A stretch of DNA of 35,159 bases from Alcaligenaceae bacterium (GTDB lineage Bacteria > Pseudomonadota > Gammaproteobacteria > Burkholderiales > Burkholderiaceae_B), in contig CANCMG010000043.1 in the NCBI GenBank assembly GCA_947378965.1, positions 1 through 35,159 on the forward strand, read 5' to 3'. The position numbers were made by a program, and so were the translations under genes. The notes under the pieces are model-generated. The model searched no databases, was not told the DNA's origin, and saw nothing but the letters and a program-made list of their open reading frames with translations. Below are positions 28,579 to 35,159 of the stretch, piece by piece (within the stretch, counting starts at the first letter, position 1; each line of letters starts with the position of its first letter).

Positions 28579-28920
28579 ATGACAAAAATTACGGTTCTTC
28601 CCCATCCTGATGTTTGCCCCGAGGGCATGGTCATCGACAACGTACCCGTGGGCGAATCGATTTGCCGCGTGCTGTTAGACAATCACGTTGAGCTTGAGCA
28701 TGCGTGCGAATTATCGTGCGCCTGCACTACGTGTCACGTTGTCGTCAAAGCCGGCTTTAACTCGCTTGAGGCAGCTTCAGATTCTGAAGAAGATCTACTG
28801 GATCGCGCCTGGGGCTTATCCACGACCTCGCGTCTGGCCTGCCAGGCTAAGATCGGTTTGGCGGATCTGACGATTGAAATCCCTCGTTACACAATTAACC
28901 ACGCTAAAGAGAGTCACTAG
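28579..28920 (+). CDS. fdx: ISC-system [2Fe-2S] ferredoxin
   Basis: The 113-residue adrenodoxin-type ferredoxin supplies electrons for cluster assembly. Ligands follow C-X5-C-X2-C...C: C43, C49, C52 and C88 (HACELSCACTTCHVVV and SRLACQAK). Length and the CACTTCHV signature match the isc ferredoxin of proteobacteria. AAGG lies 5 nt before the ATG. It is the last recognisable isc gene; the iscX often found next is not present in the following 146 bp. Confidence 0.96.
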   Translation: MTKITVLPHPDVCPEGMVIDNVPVGESICRVLLDNHVELEHACELSCACTTCHVVVKAGFNSLEAASDSEEDLLDRAWGLSTTSRLACQAKIGLADLTIEIPRYTINHAKESH

Positions 28921-29066
28921 GCACTGCCTGTTCGGGCGATTCATCCATTAGAAAGTCACCAGATTCGTCGCCAGCAATGAACCACACCAAAGGTAGGTGC
29001 CGAATTTGCTATTCTTTGCGCTATAACATTGTTAATCCACCCCTCTAATCGATACGAGAGCTTGTT

Positions 29067-29837
29067 ATGGCCCGCTTTTCTGCAAATCTAGGATTTCTTT
29101 GGTCGACCTTGCCGCTGCTTGAGCGCATTGAGCGCGCCGCCGCCAGCGGTTTCAAAGCGATTGAGTTGCAATGGCCGTATGACACGCCGGCGCAAGATGT
29201 CAAAGCGGCGGTGGCGCGTTTAAAACTGACCTTGCTGGCCGTCAATACACCCGTTGGTGACGCCAGCATCGGTGAATCAGGTTTGGCTGCGTTGCCTGGT
29301 CGTGAAGCTGATTTTCAACAAGCCTTCAATCAATCGCTGCAGTGGTGTATTGGCAGTGGAGCACCCGCCATTCACGTGATGCCCGGTATTTTGAAGCCAG
29401 GCACTGAAGCACAAGCACGCGAAACCTTGATCCGTAATCTGCAGTGGGCCGCTGATCAAGCCGCACCACACGGCGTCACGCTGCTGCTCGAAGCGATCAA
29501 TCAACGCGACAAGCCTGGTTACTTTTATTCAAAGCAAGCCGATTCAAATTCAATCCGCGAAGCTTGCGGGCGTAGCAACGTCAAGCTGATGTTTGACGTG
29601 TATCATGTTGGTTGTGCCGAGGGCGATATCCTGACTAAGTTGGCACAGTACATGCCACACATCGGTCACATCCAGATCGCAGCAGTGCCCACACGCAATG
29701 AGCCTGACGAAGGCGAAGTCAACTACTCCAACGTGTTAAAGCGCGTTGATGAATTGGGATATACCGGTTGGATCGGGTGCGAATACCGCGCTCGCGGCGA
29801 AGTCGAAGCTGGCTTGGGGTGGTTGAAGGCGTATTAG
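29067..29837 (+). CDS. hyi: Hydroxypyruvate isomerase family protein (Hyi/OtnI-like TIM barrel)
   Basis: The 256-residue protein aligns by eye along its length with E. coli Hyi (258): start RFSANLGFLW, then AGDASIGESGLA-like PVGDASIGESGLAALPGR, LLLEAINQRDKPGY, MFDVYHVGCAEGD, GHIQIAAVPTRNEPDEGEVNY and GWIGCEYRARGEVEAGLGWL. The conserved Glu, Asp, His and Glu residues of these blocks form the metal site of the xylose-isomerase-like barrel. Hyi interconverts hydroxypyruvate and tartronate semialdehyde in glyoxylate metabolism; related OtnI acts on 2-oxo-tetronate. No gcl, glxR or otn genes are adjacent, so the exact substrate is open. Its stop overlaps the converging abrB-type gene stop by 3 bp. 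Confidence 0.82.
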   Translation: MARFSANLGFLWSTLPLLERIERAAASGFKAIELQWPYDTPAQDVKAAVARLKLTLLAVNTPVGDASIGESGLAALPGREADFQQAFNQSLQWCIGSGAPAIHVMPGILKPGTEAQARETLIRNLQWAADQAAPHGVTLLLEAINQRDKPGYFYSKQADSNSIREACGRSNVKLMFDVYHVGCAEGDILTKLAQYMPHIGHIQIAAVPTRNEPDEGEVNYSNVLKRVDELGYTGWIGCEYRARGEVEAGLGWLKAY

Positions 29838-30046
29838 AAGCGATCCTTGCGGTCTCGGTACTTTTCAGTGTTCGCGCCTTTTGCGATGCCTCGTAGTTGA
29901 GCGCGCTCGGATACAGGCATAACGAGTAGACCCTCACCCTTAGGCAGAAACACAAACTCTTGTCCGGCAGACCAGTGCATCGTTTCTCTGATCTCTTTTG
30001 GGATGGAGATTTTGAACTTACTCGATAGCGTTGCGGTGTTGGACAT
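29834..30046 (-). CDS. Orphan AbrB/MazE-type (VapB-like) antitoxin
   Basis: The 70-residue protein has an N-terminal SpoVT/AbrB swapped-hairpin DNA-binding domain (ATLSSKFKISIPKEIRETMHWSAGQEFVFLP in span, residues ~5-35). Its C-terminus, LRGIAKGANTEKYRDRKDRF, resembles the toxin-binding tail of VapB antitoxins. Such proteins neutralise a PIN-domain VapC toxin and repress their own operon. No vapC follows: the next DNA on this strand is antisense to hyi, with the stops overlapping. It starts 25 bp after hicB and is probably co-transcribed with it. Solitary regulator or leftover antitoxin are both possible. Confidence 0.8.
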   Translation of the reverse strand: MSNTATLSSKFKISIPKEIRETMHWSAGQEFVFLPKGEGLLVMPVSERAQLRGIAKGANTEKYRDRKDRF

Positions 30047-30071
30047 TTCTGGCTACTCATTTCGATGTGTC

Positions 30072-30488
30072 TTAGGCAATTTGAACGAGAACATGTTTGC
30101 CAAGCACGGTGGCTGCGGCCTCGATCTGGTCAAGTCTTGAGGCATGCCGCAAGTCGAATAGGCGATCAATTTGCGGCATATGCCAGCCTAAACGACGCGC
30201 GAGTTCAGACTTCTTTATGCCCTGGTCGGTCATCGCCTGATAGACTCCTAACTTGGCGCATTCAAGCGCCGAAGGGCGAACAGTTTTTTGATTAACGGTC
30301 GGTTGACTGGCGACGGGCAACGGTTTGCGAGAATCGACATAAAAAGACAAACCGGTTTCTAGCGCATCGATTGCGTTCATCAAGGCTTCATCTTCGTCCG
30401 TGCCGAAAGTTATCGCTTCTGGTACGTCGACGAACGTGACCAGCACTGTTCCGTCGTCGGGAGTTAAAGTCACCGGATAGTCAAACAT
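30072..30488 (-). CDS. hicB: HicB-family antitoxin with C-terminal helix-turn-helix, partner toxin missing
   Basis: The 138-residue protein follows the E. coli HicB plan: an N-terminal HicB domain (YPVTLTPDDGTVLVTFVDVPEA, within residues 3-60) and a C-terminal XRE-like HTH (KSELARRLGWHMPQIDRLFDLRHASRLDQIE in span, ~90-122) ending ALGKHV-like. HicB binds and blocks the mRNA-cleaving toxin HicA, and the HTH represses the operon. A strong ribosome site AAAGGA lies ahead of the ATG. No intact hicA is present on either side; a 14-codon hicA-like 3' remnant lies immediately upstream, exactly where hicA normally ends. The gene itself looks complete, so it may persist as a regulator or anti-toxin against hicA elsewhere. 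Confidence 0.85.
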   Translation of the reverse strand: MFDYPVTLTPDDGTVLVTFVDVPEAITFGTDEDEALMNAIDALETGLSFYVDSRKPLPVASQPTVNQKTVRPSALECAKLGVYQAMTDQGIKKSELARRLGWHMPQIDRLFDLRHASRLDQIEAAATVLGKHVLVQIA

Positions 30489-30502
30489 CCTTTTCCTTTA
30501 TT

Positions 30503-30547
30503 TCACGAGCCAAGCTGTAGTTTGATGGCAGCTTTCAGTTCCTTACA
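30503..30547 (-). pseudogene. Probable 3' remnant of a hicA toxin gene
   Basis: In the gap before hicB, a frame different from the upstream hydrolase encodes CKELKAAIKLQLGS then TGA. This resembles the conserved C-terminus of HicA toxins, as I recall it from E. coli HicA (...KEPLRKAILKQLGLS). It stops 14 bp before the hicB ATG, the normal hicA-hicB junction. The recognisable part begins exactly where the hydrolase frame ends (TAA 30543-30545). The rest of hicA is absent. The match is short and by eye, so it is a strong suggestion rather than proof. Confidence 0.55.
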
Positions 30548-31745
30548 GAGTAGGGTGGTGTTCAATCAGCCATTTTTGGATCAGCGCTGCGACCGCATCT
30601 GAGTTGCGATCCATCATCGGCATGTGGCTATTGCCTTGTAACCCAGCAGCGGGCAAATTCAGTAGGTCAGCTCGCGCTCCGTGCTTTAACAGTTGCGCGC
30701 GAAAGTTTTCTTGTTGTTGATAGATTTTTGACCAAAAGGGCACATCGTTAACGTAATCGCCCCAAACCCAAAGCGTCGGAATATTTTTAAACGCGCTGAG
30801 GTCAGTTTGCGATGGGTCGGGTGAGCCATGGGGCTCAACCAACACCAACGCTTTAACGTTATCCGGGTTATTCAAAGCGGCTTGAAGTCCAAAGTAGCCG
30901 CTTTGACTGTGCACCACGATCACGCAAGGCCCCATCTTTTGCACATAGGCATCGTAGGCTGTTTGCGTGACGGCATCATTCGTGAGCCAGCGCGGCACGG
31001 CTTGTTTGGCGAGTTGGTCAAAGGCCTCAGTCGGAAATTCAGTTTGAGGATAGGCGCATCGCTGAGCAGAGTCGGGGTGATAGGTGGGGCCGATTCGAAA
31101 AAGCTCCCAAGCCTCTTTTTTGGTTCGAAACACGGGTTCGGTTTTAAAAATCTCTGGGTAACGTGCCCATGAGGCACGACCACGTTCAACGGCGTCGCTG
31201 ACGTAGGTATCCCAGCCCGCACGTAAAAAATACATCTGCCAACCGGGGTGGCCATCGGGTTTTGTTTCGTAGGTCACGCCAGTTAGGCCACCGCCATGCC
31301 AAAGCAACAGAGGCAATTTAGATTTTGGTTGTGCAAGTTTGACAAAGTGAACATACATTTGTTCAACTTCGACCTCGCCGTTTGGGTCAACGACCAGCGG
31401 CAAGCCTTTGGTGCTAAATGCCATCTCTCGTGTCGGTACTCCTGCTAAGGCGACTTGCCGTCCGCCAAGGTGAAAGCTGCCGATCTCTTTGATGGCGATT
31501 GGGGGTGGAGTATGTTGGGGTGGTGCAACCATATATTCGTCAGGCTGTTTGGGACTGGGCTCGGGTAGCCTCAAGTTGTTAATCATGTAAGCCGTAATCA
31601 CTTCGTCCAATGCGTCGCTTGCCTCTAGTAGCGCGTCTTCAATCGACGCGCCCTGAGTGATCAACTGCGGCAAATCTCGGCAGGTGACAACATAGCCACC
31701 ACTTGGTTCTTTTTTTAGAAGAACGGCATATTCAAAGTGTTTCAT
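30543..31745 (-). CDS. HicB-domain/alpha-beta hydrolase fusion protein (esterase 713-like)
   Basis: The 400-residue protein joins two unrelated parts. Residues ~1-65 (FEYAVLLKKEPSGGYVVTCR, DLPQLITQGASIEDALLEAS) are a HicB/UPF0150-type antitoxin domain. A Pro-rich linker (~61-85) leads to an alpha/beta hydrolase (~86-400) resembling Alcaligenes esterase 713. In that part, LLLWHGGGLTG (147-156) forms the oxyanion region, HSQSG (279-283) holds nucleophile S282, VEP gives acid E304 and GNSHMPMMDRN gives H374. Esterase-713-like proteins I know of start with an export signal; here the HicB domain takes that place and no signal peptide is visible, so it should be cytoplasmic. GAGGT 7 nt before ATG supports translation of the HicB part. 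It lies 54 bp upstream of hicB. Substrate unknown. Confidence 0.8.
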   Translation of the reverse strand: MKHFEYAVLLKKEPSGGYVVTCRDLPQLITQGASIEDALLEASDALDEVITAYMINNLRLPEPSPKQPDEYMVAPPQHTPPPIAIKEIGSFHLGGRQVALAGVPTREMAFSTKGLPLVVDPNGEVEVEQMYVHFVKLAQPKSKLPLLLWHGGGLTGVTYETKPDGHPGWQMYFLRAGWDTYVSDAVERGRASWARYPEIFKTEPVFRTKKEAWELFRIGPTYHPDSAQRCAYPQTEFPTEAFDQLAKQAVPRWLTNDAVTQTAYDAYVQKMGPCVIVVHSQSGYFGLQAALNNPDNVKALVLVEPHGSPDPSQTDLSAFKNIPTLWVWGDYVNDVPFWSKIYQQQENFRAQLLKHGARADLLNLPAAGLQGNSHMPMMDRNSDAVAALIQKWLIEHHPTL

Positions 31746-31808
31746 GTGCTTACCTCATGACTAGTTTTGCAATGAAATCACACAATAGGTCTGCAAGTAC
31801 AGCCAATT

Positions 31809-31823
31809 CTTGTAACAAGTTAC
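31809..31823. promoter_or_regulatory. Overlapping palindromes upstream of the HicB-hydrolase gene (candidate operator)
   Basis: CTTGTAACAAG (31809-31819, CTTGT/ACAAG) overlaps GTAACAAGTTAC (31812-31823, GTAAC/GTTAC), about 65 bp before the fusion-gene start. Three genes of this cluster encode antitoxin-type proteins, two with DNA-binding domains that usually bind palindromes in their own promoter. Confidence 0.4.
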
Positions 31824-31912
31824 TAGATGTAAATCAGCTTGACTCTTATCGATCGGCTAGTTTTTTCCGTGCGATGAACTGCGAGGTTTAGAGGTCGGTT
31901 CGTTGAAACTTT

Positions 31913-33292
31913 TTATGCTTTAAAGCCCCACCGACCAAGGTACAGCGACAGGGCGTTAATGGTTGCGTAAAGCGTAAAGCCAATGGCCACGACGATGAAC
32001 ATGACTGGGGGTTCGGTTTTTAGCCAGTACACCGCCACCCAACCTGCGACGGCGACAAACACGAGGCGTGTCGTGCTGCCGATCAGTACCCAGCCTAATT
32101 TGCCAGAGCCTTGTGAGGCAAAAAATAGCACCAATCCAACTCCAAATAAGCCGTAACACGGCCCGACGATGTTGAGATAAGCGCTACCAAAGGCGATGAT
32201 TGCTGGATCGGCGGTAAACCAGCGCATCCACAACAGCGGAAATACCCCGACTGTCAGGCCGATCGTAAATGTGATCAGTGCGACCAATAGGGCACCTGTC
32301 CAGGTTGCGCGAATGGCGCGATTGGGGTTGCCAGCGCCGATGTTGGTGGCTGCCATCGTGGTCAGTACCGTGCCAATCCCAAACACGATGGGGATCAGTA
32401 TAAATTCGAGCCTGGCAGCAACCCCAAACCCTGCGAGTGCACTGATGCCGTAGGTGCCAACGTAGGCGGTTGCGATCAAGATTGAACTGTTGCTTAAGAG
32501 GGGGCTTAATGCACCGGGCAGGCCAATGCGCAAGATCGTGCGAAACAGTGTTGATGACCACGCACCGCTAAATCGCAATCTGACTGCGGCTTGCGGCCTG
32601 AGTAAATAGGCCAGCATCACGCTTGTTGCCAACACATTGACGGCGACTGTGCTTGCTGCGGCACCTGCAATGCCTAGTCCGCTAAACGAGCCCCAGCCAA
32701 AAACAAGTAAGGGGCATAATCCGGCATGTAACACCGCTGTACCAATCAACATGTACGACGGGATCGTCATGTTGCCTGAACCGCGCACGATGGCCGAGAG
32801 CGTGTTGGTCAACCAAACGGTAAACCCACCCGCAAACAGTACCGTTGAGTAGGTGAGGGCGACTTGCAAGTTTTCACCACTACCGCCAAGCAAGGCGTAG
32901 ATTGACGGGCCGAAGCCCAGCACGATCAACGAGAATATTGCGGACATGATTAACGCTGTGGCCAGCGCGTGTTGTGCAAGGCGCTCTGCTAACGCGCGAT
33001 CGCCAGAGCCCAAAGCGCGGGCGACAACTGAGTTGATGGATCCACCCAGCGCGCCATTCGACATTTGCTGCATCAGCATGGCAATCGGAAACACTAATGC
33101 CGCGCCCGCTAACGCCTGCGTGCCGAGTAGGCCGATGATGTAACCGTCGTAGGCGATGATGCCGGTTGAGGCAAACAAACCCATGATGTTAGGGGTTGCT
33201 AGGCGCAAGATGGTCGATAAAAGAGGCCCGTTTAACAGGGCCTCAGTGCGCGCCGATCTTCCGCTTGGCGCTGGTGCAACTGGGGCACCCAC
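31913..33292 (-). CDS. MATE family efflux transporter
   Basis: This 459-residue integral membrane protein has about 12 predicted hydrophobic helices and the MatE repeat organisation. Typical blocks are LRLATPNIMGLFASTGIIAYDGYIIGLLG at the first helix pair (residues ~30-58) and MLMQQMSNGALGGSINSVVARALGSGD (about 72-97), with IVRGSGNM later. MATE proteins export cationic drugs and metabolites using Na+ or H+ gradients. The start is GTG, directly after the lysS TAA (TAAGTG), so it is probably expressed by readthrough and translational coupling from lysS. It is followed by the antitoxin/hydrolase cluster after 167 bp. Substrate cannot be inferred. Confidence 0.88.
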   Translation of the reverse strand: MGAPVAPAPSGRSARTEALLNGPLLSTILRLATPNIMGLFASTGIIAYDGYIIGLLGTQALAGAALVFPIAMLMQQMSNGALGGSINSVVARALGSGDRALAERLAQHALATALIMSAIFSLIVLGFGPSIYALLGGSGENLQVALTYSTVLFAGGFTVWLTNTLSAIVRGSGNMTIPSYMLIGTAVLHAGLCPLLVFGWGSFSGLGIAGAAASTVAVNVLATSVMLAYLLRPQAAVRLRFSGAWSSTLFRTILRIGLPGALSPLLSNSSILIATAYVGTYGISALAGFGVAARLEFILIPIVFGIGTVLTTMAATNIGAGNPNRAIRATWTGALLVALITFTIGLTVGVFPLLWMRWFTADPAIIAFGSAYLNIVGPCYGLFGVGLVLFFASQGSGKLGWVLIGSTTRLVFVAVAGWVAVYWLKTEPPVMFIVVAIGFTLYATINALSLYLGRWGFKA

Positions 33293-34807
33293 TTAATCTT
33301 CTTTGCGCAGGTGCGGAAACAAAATCACATCGCGAATGCTTGGGCTGTCGGTCAAGAGCATCACCAGGCGATCGATGCCAATGCCGCAACCTCCTGCTGG
33401 GGGCATCCCGTATTCAAGTGCGCGAATGTAATCGGCGTCGTAAAACATCGCCTCTTCGTCGCCTGCATCTTTGGCTACAACCTGTGCTTGAAAACGCGCC
33501 GCTTGATCTTCTGGGTCATTCAACTCTGAAAAGCCGTTGGCGATTTCACGACCGGTAATGAACAACTCATAGCGCTCGGTAATGCCGGGTCGAGTATCGG
33601 ATTCGCGCGCGAGGGGCGAGACCTCGATGGGGTAGTCGATGATATAGGTGGGGTGCCACAGCTGCGACTCGGCAGTCTCTTCAAACAGCGCGAGTTGCAA
33701 GGCACCAAGGCCCGCACGCGCTAGGTTGGGTGCGTTAACGTCGACGCCACGCTTTTTGAGCTCGGTGCGCACAAGCTCAATATCATTCAATTGAGCCTCG
33801 CTGAATTGTGGAGCATGCGCCAAGATCGCCTGCACAATCGTTAAACGGTGAAAGGGCTGGGCTAAGTCGAGCTCGCGACCTTGATAGGTGAGGGTGGCGG
33901 TGCCACATGCACTGATGGCAGCTGCACGAATAATCTGCTCGGTAAAATCCATCAACCATTGATAGTCGGTATAGGCCGCATAAAACTCCATCATGGTGAA
34001 TTCAGGATTGTGGCGTGGGCTGACACCTTCGTTTCTGAAGTTGCGATTGATCTCAAACACGCGCTCAAAACCGCCGACCACCAAACGCTTCAAATACAAC
34101 TCAGGGGCAATGCGCAAAAACATTTCCATGTCTAGCGCATTGTGATGGGTGATGAAAGGCTTGGCTGCAGCACCACCGGGTATGGTGTGCAACATGGGTG
34201 TTTCAACCTCTAGAAACCCCGCGTCGACCATCACCTGGCGCACGGCACTGATCGCTTTGCTGCGCGCAGCAAAGGTTTGGCGCGTTTGCTCGGTCATGAT
34301 CAGATCAACGTAGCGCTGACGGTAACGTAACTCTTGGTCAGCAATGCCGTGAAACTTATCGGGCAAGGGGCGCAGCGATTTTGCCAAAATGCGGGCGCTT
34401 TCTGCATGAATCGAAAGCTCGCCCTTATTGGTTTTAAACATGTAACCGGTCACGGCCAAGATGTCGCCGGTGTCCCAGTGTTTAAAAGATTCGTACACCT
34501 CTTCGCCAAGATTGTTGCGATCGAGATAAATCTGAATGCGGCCAGTGCTGTCTTGCAAAGTGGCAAAACTTGCTTTGCCCATCACGCGCTTGAGCATCAT
34601 GCGCCCGGCGACCGAGGCGGGGTGTTTGGCCTCTGCAAGAGTGGTTTGCTCTTGCTCGCCGTATTGCGTATGCAGGGCCTGCGCGCGATCAGCTGGCACA
34701 AAATCATTTGGGAAAGCCACCCCCTGGGTGCGCAGCGCGGCAAGCTTAGCCCGTCGCTCAGCGATCAGGTGGTTTTCGTCTGGCACGGCGGCGTTGGTTT
34801 CGGTCAT
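33293..34807 (-). CDS. lysS: Lysyl-tRNA synthetase, class II
   Basis: LysS charges tRNA-Lys. The 504-residue protein (E. coli 505) has the N-terminal OB-fold anticodon-binding domain (~60-150; [21 protein letters not shown]) and the class II catalytic core: motif 2 [22 protein letters not shown] and motif 3 [14 protein letters not shown], ending in the typical LFPHLRKED. The ATG at 34807 is chosen because it gives the family length; the frame can extend 17 codons to a TTG at 34858, but those residues are Ser/Pro-rich and not family-like. No strong ribosome site is visible for either. The MATE gene begins on the base after the stop. Confidence 0.97.
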   Translation of the reverse strand: MTETNAAVPDENHLIAERRAKLAALRTQGVAFPNDFVPADRAQALHTQYGEQEQTTLAEAKHPASVAGRMMLKRVMGKASFATLQDSTGRIQIYLDRNNLGEEVYESFKHWDTGDILAVTGYMFKTNKGELSIHAESARILAKSLRPLPDKFHGIADQELRYRQRYVDLIMTEQTRQTFAARSKAISAVRQVMVDAGFLEVETPMLHTIPGGAAAKPFITHHNALDMEMFLRIAPELYLKRLVVGGFERVFEINRNFRNEGVSPRHNPEFTMMEFYAAYTDYQWLMDFTEQIIRAAAISACGTATLTYQGRELDLAQPFHRLTIVQAILAHAPQFSEAQLNDIELVRTELKKRGVDVNAPNLARAGLGALQLALFEETAESQLWHPTYIIDYPIEVSPLARESDTRPGITERYELFITGREIANGFSELNDPEDQAARFQAQVVAKDAGDEEAMFYDADYIRALEYGMPPAGGCGIGIDRLVMLLTDSPSIRDVILFPHLRKED

Positions 34808-34884
34808 GATGTGTTGAGTCGGTGATGAGATAGGTGGCGTCTGGCTTGAGGGGCTCAAAAACTAGTGGTCGAATTCTGGATCCT

Positions 34885-34918
34885 AGTGGCGTTGCCTTTA
34901 GGTACAAGGCAAGCCACT
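34885..34918. other. Strong stem-loop in the spacer upstream of lysS
   Basis: AGTGGC-G-TTGCCTT pairs with AAGGCAA-GCCACT, a 13-bp stem with one bulged G and a 7-nt loop (TAGGTAC). No T-tract follows on either strand, so it is not a standard terminator. It lies 77 bp ahead of the lysS start. Confidence 0.75.
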
Positions 34919-35008
34919 GCGACGCAAGGGTGTTTCAAGCTTAGATCAGACGCCTTTTTTGTTTGAGTGGCGGGGCGAAAAGGTCAGAGAGGTTAAACGT
35001 CGAAGGGG

Positions 35009-35159
35009 TTAAACGTTATGTTCACGTACATCGTCAATCGTCTTACCACCAAACGCTTCGCTAGCAAGTACTTTAAGTAAGCGCATGGCAGTACCCTCAG
35101 GTGTCGCCAATTTTTGCTGAGAGTGCGCGTCTAAAAAGCGATCCAAGCTTGGCAGATCA
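35009..35159 (-). CDS. C-terminal fragment of an unidentified protein (5' part outside window)
   Basis: An open frame enters from the right edge and ends in TAA at 35009. It encodes 49 residues, including SLDRFLDAHSQQKLATPEG, TAMRLLKVLASEAFGGKT and IDDVREHNV. Codon choice and composition look like a real gene and the orientation agrees with lysS. I do not recognise the family: it does not resemble the end of release factor 2 (prfB), which often precedes lysS in betaproteobacteria. Confidence 0.65.
   Translation of the reverse strand, partial: DLPSLDRFLDAHSQQKLATPEGTAMRLLKVLASEAFGGKTIDDVREHNV

Noticed and set aside
31746-31912. Search for a hicA 5' remnant or vapC upstream of the HicB-hydrolase gene
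   Set aside because: All frames on both strands are interrupted and none resembles a HicA or PIN-domain start.
34861-34942. Cluster of SpeI, EcoRI, BamHI and HindIII recognition sites suggesting vector polylinker sequence
   Set aside because: The order and intervening bases do not match a polylinker I know, and the flanks read as continuous native sequence with a hairpin and a coding end. Chance is more likely, although a read-level check would settle it.

Overview
This window is a chromosomal segment of a betaproteobacterium, most likely order Burkholderiales and close to Alcaligenaceae (Bordetella-like relatives). The assignment rests on three gene blocks that travel together in that group: dapC-dapD-prmB; tRNA-Leu-tig-clpP-clpX-lon; and tyrB/aspC-uvrB-LMW-PTP-iscRSUA-hscBA-fdx. 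Coding density is high and no gap exceeds about 250 bp. No IS element, CRISPR array, rRNA, phage gene or riboswitch was seen.

Layout. 1-4.6 kb (+): C-terminal part of an RsmB/NOP-type rRNA cytosine methyltransferase with a long repetitive tail, an acyl-CoA desaturase, and a UvrD-type helicase overlapping the desaturase stop. 4.7-11.0 kb (-): dapC, dapD, prmB, a YheS-type ABC-F ATPase and an LpxL-type acyltransferase; a 16-bp x4 tandem repeat lies between the last two. 11.0-17.9 kb (+): tRNA-Leu(UAG), then trigger factor, ClpP, ClpX, Lon and Hsp15, a protein-quality-control block with a terminator and a candidate sigma-32 promoter before lon. 18.0-20.1 kb (-): lexA with two SOS boxes, and an aromatic/aspartate aminotransferase. 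20.3-28.9 kb (+): uvrB, a low-molecular-weight tyrosine phosphatase whose message may be leaderless, and the full housekeeping Fe-S operon, with two IscR type-1-like operators before iscR. 29.1-29.8 kb (+): a hydroxypyruvate isomerase-type gene.

29.8-33.3 kb (-) is the accessory part. A MATE exporter lies behind lysS. It is followed by a 400-aa protein in which a HicB antitoxin domain is fused to an esterase-713-like alpha/beta hydrolase, then a stand-alone HicB with a helix-turn-helix, then an AbrB/VapB-type antitoxin. None of the three antitoxin-type genes has an intact toxin partner. In the 54-bp gap just before hicB, the last 14 codons look like the 3' end of a lost hicA. I read this as a decayed hicAB locus beside or invaded by a HicB-hydrolase fusion gene; it is the most novel feature here.

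33.3-35.2 kb (-): lysS, a strong hairpin in its upstream spacer, and the C-terminal end of an unidentified gene running off the window.
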